A stretch of 64,000 nucleotides of DNA, taken from positions 310,001 through 374,000 of the forward strand of contig NZ_VLLF01000002.1 in assembly GCF_007830545.1 (NCBI RefSeq), written 5' to 3'. Position 1 is the stretch's first letter, and each line of letters opens with the position of its first letter. This document shows, piece by piece, positions 44,655-53,100 of this stretch. The notes below the pieces were generated by a model. That model ran no database searches. It was not told the origin of the DNA and saw nothing but the letters and a program-made list of their open reading frames with translations. A program made the translations under genes and the position numbers. The DNA is from Roseibium hamelinense. GTDB taxonomy: Bacteria; Pseudomonadota; Alphaproteobacteria; Rhizobiales; Stappiaceae.

Positions 44655-45134
44655 GTGAACGACACCGCATCATCGGAAACGGACAGACTCGCCCGGCAGA
44701 CCGAAAGCGTTTTCGATTTGCAGGCGTTTTTTCCCTATCTGGTGCGCGTGTTTTACACTGATGTGACCAATGCCCTGGCAGAGATCTATACGCGTGATCA
44801 CAGTCTTGCGCCTTCTGAATGGCGCACCATGGCCATTCTCGGCCAGCATGGACATCTCAGGGCCGCAGAAATCGTCGAACGATCAAGTATGGACAAGGTG
44901 TCCGTCAGCCGTGCTGTGAAGAAAATGCATGAGCGGGGCCTATTGGAAAAACAGAACAATACAAAGGATGGCCGAAGTTCCCTGCTTTGTCTGTCAGGCG
45001 AGGGGCGTGCCGTCTATGATGACATCGTCCCGAAGGTCCTGGCCGCCGAGCAGCGCATGCTGGCAGGAGTGCTGCCGGAAGACATCGCCGCCTTTCACCG
45101 TGTCATGCGGGCAATTCGTGACAACCTGAACTGA
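44655..45134 (+). CDS. MarR-family transcriptional regulator
   Basis: Winged-helix regulator of 159 residues: SEWRTMAILGQHGHLRAAEIVERSSMDKVSVSRAVKKMHERGLLEK contains the MarR DNA-binding helix and DGRSSLLCLSGEG the wing (positions 55-118). It probably represses the divergent TRAP operon and itself through the palindrome at 44579-44600, and responds to the transported compound or its catabolite. The start is GTG 44655, with AGGGAG upstream. The gene borders the IS island. Confidence 0.9.
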   Translation: MNDTASSETDRLARQTESVFDLQAFFPYLVRVFYTDVTNALAEIYTRDHSLAPSEWRTMAILGQHGHLRAAEIVERSSMDKVSVSRAVKKMHERGLLEKQNNTKDGRSSLLCLSGEGRAVYDDIVPKVLAAEQRMLAGVLPEDIAAFHRVMRAIRDNLN

Positions 45135-45152
45135 GACGGGCGATACCGGCAA

Positions 45153-45339
45153 GGTTCTGTCGCATACTTTTCATTCAGCAAGCGCAACCCTGGACCGGAT
45201 CGAGGCGGCTCACATGATCCATAAGGGGAAATTGAACCAAGCTGGCGTTCCCACTTACCAAGTGTTCATGGCGGTCGCAGGATAACTGCGCCCAGAGGCA
45301 GAAACGACTCTGCTTCGAATAAAAGTCTGCGAAAGAACC
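45153..45339 (+). mobile_element. Miniature IS6-family derivative with both terminal inverted repeats
   Basis: GGTTCTGTCGCATACTTTT at 45153 is matched in inverse by AATAAAAGTCTGCGAAAGAACC ending at 45339. The 187-bp interior holds only the last 37 codons of an IS6-type transposase (45172-45285, HSASATLDRIEAAHMIHKGK... ending MAVAG). Compared with the longer copy at 48223-48976, the left end joins the coding region at a run of T, suggesting a microhomology deletion. The eight bases flanking each end (ACCGGCAA and AACACTGA) do not form a target duplication. Non-autonomous, MITE-like remnant. Confidence 0.75.
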
Positions 45340-45342
45340 AAC

Positions 45343-45452
45343 ACTGACTGGATGATCAGCCAGGCCTCGAACTGCCTGCCTTTGAAGTCCTCCTTCGATT
45401 GGCGTTTCAGCTTTTTAACGATGGCACTCAGAATAATGACGCGAAACTCCAT
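45343..45452 (-). pseudogene. N-terminal fragment of an IS6-type transposase
   Basis: The minus-strand frame MEFRVIILSAIVKKLKRQSK followed by EDFKGRQFEAWLIIQ resembles the N-terminus of one IS6-family subgroup. It then runs directly into the terminal repeat of the miniature element at about 45340, so the rest of the transposase is gone. Assignment is from remembered family consensus. Confidence 0.55.
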
Positions 45453-45700
45453 TTTCTGGAGCGCCCTTTCAACAGCCAAACCTCAAGACGTGGTTGACGC
45501 GGAAAACTATGGGACACGCCCTCGCTGAATCATGCTTTCGCAATAAGCGCAGGGGGGGGTAAGTACGCGCGAGCTCCCTAGGGTAGATATTATTTCTATT
45601 TCCAAAATAAGTAAAAAAAATAAAGCAATAATTTGAAAAAAAACCTCAAAAATAGAAGACTATTCATAATTTTGATCAACTGAATTTTGGATGTTTCTTC
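45453..45700 (+). other. AT-rich leader of the island reading frame
   Basis: After an eight-G run (45552-45559), bases 45588-45700 are extremely AT-rich with long A tracts (for example eight A and eight A again near 45613 and 45635). This resembles H-NS-family/MucR-silenced foreign promoters. TTGAAA (45633) is a possible -35, but no well-spaced -10 is evident. No gene is seen in this stretch. Confidence 0.4.
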
Positions 45701-46798
45701 ATGTCTTACACAAGTAATCTTGGATTCTCTGCTCGGTTTAACTCGACGCGGAAGGCTGAACGGGCTCTGATGCGCTCATGCCCGATCAAGCATCCCAACA
45801 TTGCCAAACACGCGAAACTTGGAAGCTTGCCACAGGTCAAGCTGAATGCTGCAGCCGCGCCGGATTTCAATCCCAAGGGATTAAGCCTTCAAGACTATAG
45901 AAAAGAGCTAGAAAACGAAATTAGAGGTCTCAACACCAAGAAGAAAACAGCAACTGACAGTCTTGCACGTGCTAAGCGGTCAATTTCATTTCACCAAAAC
46001 AAAGCAAATTACCATCAAGACGGAGCAGATCTTCAGCAATCGACCGTCCAAACATTCAAGAATGAAAATCTAGCCCACTATCACATTTCGAAACAACAGT
46101 CTTGTTTGGATCAACATCTTTTAGAAAAACGGAAAGCTGAAATAGAAATAGAAAAAGCGCTTGAAACGGTCAATACCGTAGAAAAAGAACTTAGCGAAAT
46201 TGATGACAAAATCATTTCCTGCAAACGCAAGCGTATCCTCACCCTGCCCGCCGACCAGTTTGAAAAGGAACGGAATCTACACGACAATGTTGCGCGCCAA
46301 AAGGAGTTGCAACACAAGAAAAATATACACAACGTACATAGCAGTAAATACGAAGACAAATTACATGACGTTACAAAAGATAGGCTTTATGAGCAAAAGA
46401 GGCTTTTTACCTCTAATAAAAGAATGATCCCTCTCAACAATGATTTCGTAAAAATTGCCAATGAATTTACCAACGACCCCAATACCGGGCAAAATTTTGT
46501 AAACGAGGTCAAAGAAATTGCCAATACAGCCCGTAGACAGTTTAAAAATTCCAATACGGCGAAAAATTACGCCAACAATCTTTGCAACACGTTTTTTGGC
46601 CGGGACAGCCGCAAGGGCCAGTTTGCAAGACGGGCCATCCCGGTAGCGCTCGACATACTCAAAGAAAAAGATAAAAACATCAAAATTGAAAGCAATATCA
46701 ACAAGCTCGAGGAACAGTATTTCAGCTTGGCAGTGGACTTGGGTAAAGCTGAGGAAAGCCTGGAAAAAACCCGCCTAAATGCTGAGACATGGCAATAA
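45701..46798 (+). CDS. Unrecognised coiled-coil protein, N-terminal part of a stop-split frame
   Basis: 365 codons from ATG 45701 to TAA 46796-46798. I do not recognise the family. Residues 60-260 are rich in Lys, Glu and Gln with heptad-like spacing (predicted coiled coil); there is no signal peptide or membrane segment. The first 50 residues are Ser/Ala/Asn-rich and basic (SNLGFSARFNSTRKAER), as in some secreted effectors, but this is weak. The segment is low in GC (20 of 60 bases at 46141-46200). After TAA the same frame stays open for another 463 codons to 48190, so this is probably the front half of one 830-codon gene broken by a nonsense codon. IS6 remnants flank it. Confidence 0.6.
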   Translation: MSYTSNLGFSARFNSTRKAERALMRSCPIKHPNIAKHAKLGSLPQVKLNAAAAPDFNPKGLSLQDYRKELENEIRGLNTKKKTATDSLARAKRSISFHQNKANYHQDGADLQQSTVQTFKNENLAHYHISKQQSCLDQHLLEKRKAEIEIEKALETVNTVEKELSEIDDKIISCKRKRILTLPADQFEKERNLHDNVARQKELQHKKNIHNVHSSKYEDKLHDVTKDRLYEQKRLFTSNKRMIPLNNDFVKIANEFTNDPNTGQNFVNEVKEIANTARRQFKNSNTAKNYANNLCNTFFGRDSRKGQFARRAIPVALDILKEKDKNIKIESNINKLEEQYFSLAVDLGKAEESLEKTRLNAETWQ

Positions 46799-46894
46799 TC
46801 CGCGCAGGTTTTTTGGACAACAGAACCAACCGGATACAAAGCGAAGCCCAAACCGGAAATCAAGTCGGTCAAAAAGCCGAAACCCGCCGAAGTC

Positions 46895-48190
46895 TTGGAA
46901 AGCAAGGCCAATGATGTCCCGGATGTAAAACCGAAAGACGAGGTTGCAGCGAGCCCGGCCGTCAACAATCAGAAAAAACTCGCCGGCAAGAGCGCATGGC
47001 ACGACAAACAGATCGTCCTGAAAATGCGTGAAATGAAGGCGTTGCTCAGTTCCAGTGCGGACATCGGCCACCAGTTGAATGAACCGCTTAGAATCCTTGT
47101 GGAGTCGGAATACCAAAAGTGCAAGAACAGCACACAAACACTCCCCAAACACAGCTTGCACAGCCGAATCCGGGCACAGAAGTCGCTCTTGAACCGCATG
47201 GATGCCGTCCTTGAAAAGGTCTACAACGATCCGGCCAGGACAAAACGCACGGAACTGCATCGTCAAGGCAAGGAGCTATTGGCACGGGACCGCCATACCG
47301 TAAAAAACAAATTCAATGCGGGAGTTCGCCAAATTCCCAACGCGACCCATAGCAGCCACGGAAACGGCACCTTTACGATCGGGCAAAATCAGGGAAAAAC
47401 CTACGATGTTCCAGCCTATCTGAAGGACGAAATTGTTGCGAAGTATCAGGGGTATCAGGGCCTGCGCAACCTCAAGCCCAATGAGCAAGTTTTCGATGCA
47501 TCGAACAACATTCCGTCCCAGCACGATTATCCGGAATGCAGTCACGGAACGCGCTTTAACCTTCGTGACGCAAACAGGGACGTTCTGGTCCGGAACCCGC
47601 CGAACGGGCGTCTTGTGACCAACACACATGCCAGCGATACCGTATCCTCCATGCTGGACAACGGCATCAGAATGCCGGGAACGTCAATCACGCTGCACTA
47701 TACGGACGACAACGACGACAATAACGGTGCGGACAAAATGTGCGGAACGGTGCATATGCGCTATAACAGCACCCCAAGCGGGCGCATTGTTCAGAGAAAC
47801 ATGCTCAAGCTCGGCTACAATTCATTGAACGACTTCGAGACCCAACCGGACGGGCGGTTGAACACGAAGCAGCTTGCGGAAAGAAAACTTGAACGTAAGC
47901 TCGACGCACTGGACAAAACACAAGGCAGCCTCGGCAAGGACCCGGCCGTTTATGCAAAGGCACTGAAAGACACATTGGTGGACTGTATACCGGATCTGGA
48001 CTGGGACAAGCCCGCCAACGCTCTGAACGGCAAAAACGCACTTGCAGTGGCGTGCTTGAAAGGCATCCCCAACAGCTATCTCAAACAACTTGGCCTGGAG
48101 CCGGTCAAAATCCGGTCAGGCAGTGTCGAGGATGCCTTTGATCAGATTGTGGACAAGACAAACACGCTCGTGAAAGACCTAGAAGACTAG
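46895..48190 (+). CDS. Unrecognised protein, C-terminal part of the stop-split frame
   Basis: Same frame as the 45701 gene. The open frame resumes immediately after the TAA (46799, SAQVFWTTEPTGYKAKPKPE) and the first usable start is TTG 46895. No ribosome-binding site is clear, which argues against an independent gene. The region opens Pro/Lys-rich (KPKPEIKSVKKPKPAE), like a linker, then becomes globular. Distinctive stretches are SSHGNGTFTIGQNQGKTYDV, YPECSHGTRFNLRDANRD and HYTDDNDDNNGADKMCGTVH. Cys/His/Asp residues there could be catalytic, but I cannot assign a family. GC rises here (31 of 60 at 47461-47520). It could be a secreted toxin or effector domain; that is speculation. Confidence 0.5.
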   Translation: MESKANDVPDVKPKDEVAASPAVNNQKKLAGKSAWHDKQIVLKMREMKALLSSSADIGHQLNEPLRILVESEYQKCKNSTQTLPKHSLHSRIRAQKSLLNRMDAVLEKVYNDPARTKRTELHRQGKELLARDRHTVKNKFNAGVRQIPNATHSSHGNGTFTIGQNQGKTYDVPAYLKDEIVAKYQGYQGLRNLKPNEQVFDASNNIPSQHDYPECSHGTRFNLRDANRDVLVRNPPNGRLVTNTHASDTVSSMLDNGIRMPGTSITLHYTDDNDDNNGADKMCGTVHMRYNSTPSGRIVQRNMLKLGYNSLNDFETQPDGRLNTKQLAERKLERKLDALDKTQGSLGKDPAVYAKALKDTLVDCIPDLDWDKPANALNGKNALAVACLKGIPNSYLKQLGLEPVKIRSGSVEDAFDQIVDKTNTLVKDLED

Positions 48191-48222
48191 GGCCCGCCCT
48201 CCAGAGGGGTAGGTTCACAATT

Positions 48223-48976
48223 GTTCTGTCGCAAACTTTTATTTGGCCCAGAGTCGTGTCTGCCTCTGGACGCAGTTATCCTGCGAGCGCCATGAACAGT
48301 TGGTAAGCTGGAACGCCCGCTTGGTTCAGTTGCCCCTTGCGGATCATGTGCGTCGTCTCGATCCCGTCCAGGGTTGCGCTTGCTGAATGAAAAACCTCGA
48401 AGGCCATCATCGGTTTGGTCAGTTTCTTGACGAACCGGTGACCCTGTTCGACGATGTTGTTCAGATATTTGACTTGCACAATGTCGATGAAGGACCACCA
48501 ACAGCCGGTGAGAAGCAGATAGATGTTGATGTTGGTCAGGCCCGCTAGTTAGCGCCGCTCTTGTCCATCACGAGTCTTTCCGGCAGAGAATTGGTCCCGA
48601 TGGCCTGCTCGAGAAAGGCCGTTGCCGCTGCTTCGTTCCGCGCCTTGAGGTAGGTTTCATCCATCCGCCAGGATGAATAAACCGGCCGCTTTCTGGCTTT
48701 GGCATTTGCGGCGAACGCCGGGCTGTAGCGAACGACCCAGCGGTTCAGCGTGGCGTGGTCAACGTCAACGCCGCGCTCCCGCATGATTTCCTCCAGATCC
48801 CGATAGGAAACCGAGTAGCGGACATAAAAGAAAACCGCGAAAAGAATGACATACTTTGGGGAATGGTTTCCTTTAAACTGATCAATGCTGTGCGCCTGGA
48901 GAAATCTGATTGGAAACCTGGGTTCTAGAGGCCGGCGCCATCAAAGGGAGCCAGGGGGAGAAATTTGCGACACAAG
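48223..48976 (-). mobile_element. Decayed IS6-family insertion sequence
   Basis: A terminal repeat GTTCTGTCGCAAACTTTTAT at 48223 is matched in inverse by AAATTTGCGACACAAGC ending near 48976. Between them is a broken transposase gene on the minus strand. The first repeat is nearly identical to the one at 45153. Together the two elements bracket the low-GC island in opposite orientation. Confidence 0.8.
48276..48884 (-). pseudogene. IS6-family transposase, frameshifted and internally deleted
   Basis: The frame from about 48884 reads DQFKGNHSPKYVILFAVFF, then YRDLEEIMRERGVDVDHATLNRW and SSWRMDETYLKA (first DDE Asp). It then jumps to RNEAAATAFLEQAIG, losing about 30 residues that include the second acidic residue. 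At about 48547 a one-base loss shifts SGAN into a stop; the other frame continues LAGLTNINIYLLLTGCWW, then VKYLNNIVEQGHRFVKKL to the end MALAG at 48276. At least two independent lesions make it non-functional. Confidence 0.85.
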
Positions 48977-48992
48977 CTACCGGCAACATGTT

Positions 48993-49949
48993 TTAAGTCT
49001 TGTTGTAGGTCCCGGATGGGTTGGGCGAGGGGCCGGCGTCAAAACGCGGATTGGAGGAGCGCAAGACCGGCCTCCTGGCCGACACGTCTTTCCGGCTTTC
49101 CCGCCAGACCACGAACACGCCCGACGCGATGATGATCGTAGATCCAATGCCGACATAAAGATCCGGCTCTTCGGAAAAGAACAGAGCACCATACAGCGTT
49201 GCCCAAATGATCTGGCTGTATTGGGTGGGGGCTATCACAGCGGCAGGTGCGGAGCGGTAGCCGCCGATGATGCACAGCTGCGCAAACACCGACAAAAGAC
49301 CAACCAATGCCATCAATCCGAGGTCCGGCAAGGCAACTGGTCTATAAACGGCAGGCAAGGAAAGCCCCATGAATACCATGGACAGTAGCATCGGATATAG
49401 GATCAGCACTGCCGAGCGCTCCTGGCTGCCAATCTTGCGCACCAAAAGGGCGGCAAGACCGGAAGAAGCTGCTGCAAGAAGCGCCGAAGCATGGCCAAGG
49501 GTCAGTTCCGTCACCCCCGGCCTTAGCACGATCACGACGCCGACAAGGCCAATCAGCACCGCAGCCCAGCGTTGCCAGCGCACCACCTCTCCGAGCAACG
49601 GCACTGAAAAGATCGTGATCAGAAGCGGGGTGGAAAACAGCAGTGAATAGACCTCGGCAAGCGGGAGCGTTGTGAAGGCGTAAAAGGCGCTGGACATGGC
49701 GACGATGTTCAAGATCGAGCGGAACAGTACCAGCCATGGGTGCCTTGGCCGAAAATTGGAGTGTGACTTGTCGGCAAGCATGATCAGTGCCATCGGAATG
49801 AAGGCAAACAGCATCGCGAAAAAGATGATCTGAAATACCGAATAGCTTGTACCAAGCGCCTTGATCAGGGCGTCGTGGCCTGCAAACAGGGCAAAGCCGA
49901 GAAAAGCCGTGCCCAGTCCGAGGGCCGGGGAATTCGGTGAGTGAAACAT
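48993..49949 (-). CDS. DMT-superfamily (EamA) transporter at island edge
   Basis: Inner-membrane exporter of 318 residues with ten hydrophobic segments in two EamA repeats (GTAFLGFALFAGHDALIKALG; GHASALLAAASSGLAALLVRK). STPLLITIFSVPLLGE is typical of this branch. The last 35 residues are hydrophilic, and the stop lies only 17 bases from the IS6 remnant, so the natural C-terminus could have been altered by the insertion. Substrate is unknown. Confidence 0.8.
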   Translation of the reverse strand: MFHSPNSPALGLGTAFLGFALFAGHDALIKALGTSYSVFQIIFFAMLFAFIPMALIMLADKSHSNFRPRHPWLVLFRSILNIVAMSSAFYAFTTLPLAEVYSLLFSTPLLITIFSVPLLGEVVRWQRWAAVLIGLVGVVIVLRPGVTELTLGHASALLAAASSGLAALLVRKIGSQERSAVLILYPMLLSMVFMGLSLPAVYRPVALPDLGLMALVGLLSVFAQLCIIGGYRSAPAAVIAPTQYSQIIWATLYGALFFSEEPDLYVGIGSTIIIASGVFVVWRESRKDVSARRPVLRSSNPRFDAGPSPNPSGTYNKT

Positions 49950-50068
49950 GTTTTGAAACCGGATCCAGCGAGGTCGTCGGGGCGCAAGGTTCAGAATCCC
50001 GGCGGGAACGTCAAGGTCAAATCTAGTCTGTTCTTTACGAGCCAGCGGTAATCGGGCTCGGTGCGCAC

Positions 50069-50092
50069 AAAAAAGGCGGCCTGGAGGCCGCC
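50069..50092 (-). terminator. Intrinsic terminator of the GPR-like gene
   Basis: On the minus strand GGCGGCC-TCCA-GGCCGCC is followed by TTTTTT, 25 bases beyond the stop of the large gene. Confidence 0.9.
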
Positions 50093-50116
50093 TCTTTCAC
50101 ACATCGTGAAAAGAGC

Positions 50117-53100
50117 TTAGTCGAGACGGCCGCTGGCATGGGCCAGCATGGTGTAGACCTTGCCCGTATCCGAAGTCAGATATGTTTGGCCAAGCATGTT
50201 GTCGCGGTCATTGCGGGCAACCTGTGACAGGAGCTGCTCGAAATCTGCGACATAGCGTTCGACCGCTGAGCGGAACTCAGGGTCGCGCGCGTATTTCTGA
50301 CGGATGTCGTCAAAAGTCTGCTGTCCCTGAAGCGTATACAGACGGCGAGTGAACACATGCCGTTCGCCACGCTTGTAGCGGTCCCACAGGTCGATGAAGG
50401 TCTCATGATCGATCGCCCGGGCAATATCCACGGACAGCGAGTTGAGGCTGTCGACCGTTTGCATCGGTGTGCGGTCTTCACCTGGACCTTCTTCGTCACG
50501 GGAGGCGCGGCGGAGCAAATCCGAAACCCATCCCTTTGCGCTTGCCGGCGCGCTTTCCTGCTGACTTGGGGCAGGGCGGCGGGCCGGTTCACTGGCACGC
50601 GCAGGGCGCGGTTCAGGTGCCGGCTGGCTGGCAACCGGTGCTGGCTGAGGGGCGGGGGCTGCGTAGGCCGGAGCTGGCGCGGCAGCGGCAGGGGCGGCTA
50701 CCGGTTCTGCAATGGCCCTTTCCTGCGGACGCGAAATATCGAGCGCGTTCGACTGCTTGGCAACGATATCGGACAGCTCGCTGAGTGCCCGGACCTGCTC
50801 ATTCACCACCTTGCGCAGTGCGGCGGTGCTTTCTTCCGCCTCGTCCGGCAGATTGAGCACGCCCTGCTTAAGCTCGTGACGGGTGGCCTCCAGCTCCCGG
50901 TGCACGTCGCGGGCAACGTCACGCATGCGTGCAGCCGCTTCGCTGAAGCGCTCGGAGGCATCGGAGACCGTGCGGGTCATTTCGGACATGATCTCGTCCT
51001 GTGCGGAGCGGATCGCGTCACGTGCCTTCTGGCCTTCCATGCCTGCTGTCAGGCGCATGGATTCGAACTGCTCGGCAACTTGCTTGGTGGCGGCTTCTGC
51101 CGCCGCGCTCAGCATGCCGGCCGCTTCACGCGCCTTGTCGTCTGCCGTTTCCAGCGTCTGGGACAAGGTGTTGGTGAAGGAGCGCATGAGCGTGTCGACG
51201 GACTCGGTCTTGGCAAGCAGCGTGTCTGCCACTTCCTCGATGGCCGTACGGCGCTCAGCAACCCGGCCTTCGACCGAATGGTTGGTGTTTTCCAGGTGAC
51301 GGGCAGCCGAAGACAGCTCTTCCGCATGGCTGGCAAACTTCGAAGTCAGGTTCTGGATGTCCGCGAGGGTTGTGGTCGTGACATCACGCAGCACTTCGAC
51401 TTGTTCGGAGATCAGGCCGGTTGTCGCGTTGGTGTCGGTCACTGCCCGTTCGACAGCGGAGCGGAATTCGCCAGCACGCCGGCCGAGATTGATTTCCACA
51501 TCGCTGAGGTTTGTGTTCGCGGCGGTTACGATCTCCTGAAGATTGTTGTTCGAGGTGTCGAGCTTGTCCAGGATCTCCGTAACGTCGGCTTCCAAACGCC
51601 GTTTTGTATCCAGAAGGAGTGCCGTTGAGCGTTCGCTGCGCTCCTCCAGACCGGTGAACATTTGTTCGCTCGCCCGGTTGATCATGCCAGCTGCACGCTG
51701 GGTCCGCTCTTCCAGCCCGGAAACCATCTGGTCACTGGCCTGGTTCATGAGGTTCGCCGCATGCTCGCTGCGCTCATTGAGAGTTGTGACCAACCGTTCT
51801 CCGGCATCCACCAGGTTGCGGGTGGCCTCAAGGCCATTTTGCGCAAATGTGTCGCTGACTTCGCGGCCCTTGACCGTGATCGCGTCCAGAATCGCTGTGT
51901 GAACAGTCGATACGCGGCCGGTGAGGTCATTGGCCCGCGCTTCGATTGCTTCGATCAGCGCGTTGCCGTCTGTGCCGATAAGTCTGGCGAATTCGCCGCT
52001 CTTCTCGCCAAAGGCTTCGTTGAGAGCGGATGCCTTGCCAAGCATCTCGGCTGCGACTGCATTGCCACGGCTGGCCAGCAGATCGGCAGTCTGTTGAACG
52101 GCAGCGTGCACACGCTCGCGAACGATATCTGCTTCCCCAGACATTTGACCGCGGATTTCCTCCAGGGTCTTGGCGAGGGTTGCGCGAGCCTGTTCGCTTT
52201 CCGCAGTCAAGTTGCCGGAAATCTCGGCGATCGTTCGCGCTAGGTCTGTCCGGACCTTCTCGCTTTCGCCGGTCAGGCTGCCGGAGAAGTCGGCCAGCGT
52301 TCCAACGTAAAGTGCACGGGCCTTTTCGCTTTCGGCCGCCATGGAGCGGGCAGCATCGCCAACCGCCGACAGAACCAGTTCACGGATCTTGCTGCTTTCG
52401 GCAGACATGGATCCCGAGGCCTGTGTCATCGCGGTTGTGACCATGTCGGCCGCCTTCTGGCTTTCGCCAACAAGGACGCCGCGCGCTTCGCCAACCGAGC
52501 TTAGAACGATCTGGCGCATCCGCTCGCCTTCGCCGGAAAGCTTGGCTGTCGCTTCGTCCATGGCGCCACCAACAATCTCGACGGTCCGTGTTCGCTCTTC
52601 AGCAAGCGAATTGACCGCTTGGCTGACAGCTTCCTGAACCATGTCCCGCATCCGGGTGCTTTCACCAGAAAGAGTGGTGCCGGCCTCGGTGATGACGCCT
52701 GTAAGAATGTCGCGTGCTTTTTCGCTTTCGCCGGTCAAGGTGCCGGAAATGCTTTCAAGACGCTCGTTCAGAACGCTCTCAAGCTGAGTGGCGCGGCTGT
52801 CGAGGGTTTCGGCGACCTCGAACACTTTTGCCCCGAGTGAAACGTTGATTTCCGCGATCCGCTCGGACAAAGACTCGGTCAGTTCCGCGCTCTGCTTCGA
52901 CAGCACCGACCCGGCTTCCGCAAGGCGGTTGTCGAGCGCCGTTGTCATTTCGCCCTGACCGTCAACGAAGGCCTGGGCGATTTCCTTGGTGCGTGAAATC
53001 AGTGTTTCGCTGATCTGACGGGCGCGCGCATCAAGCGTTTCATCAATCCGCTCGGTGCCGCTTGTCATGGTCAGAGCAAGGTGTTCGGCCTTTTCAGCCA

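Noticed and set aside
45145-45347. Target-site duplication flanking the miniature IS6 element
   Set aside because: The eight bases on each side differ, so recent transposition at this site is not supported.
50357-51628. 423-codon open frame on the plus strand opposite the GPR-like gene
   Set aside because: It is a shadow of a long, biased, repetitive gene; the composition reflects the antisense of Ser/Glu/Ala codons and it shows no domain or ribosome-binding site.
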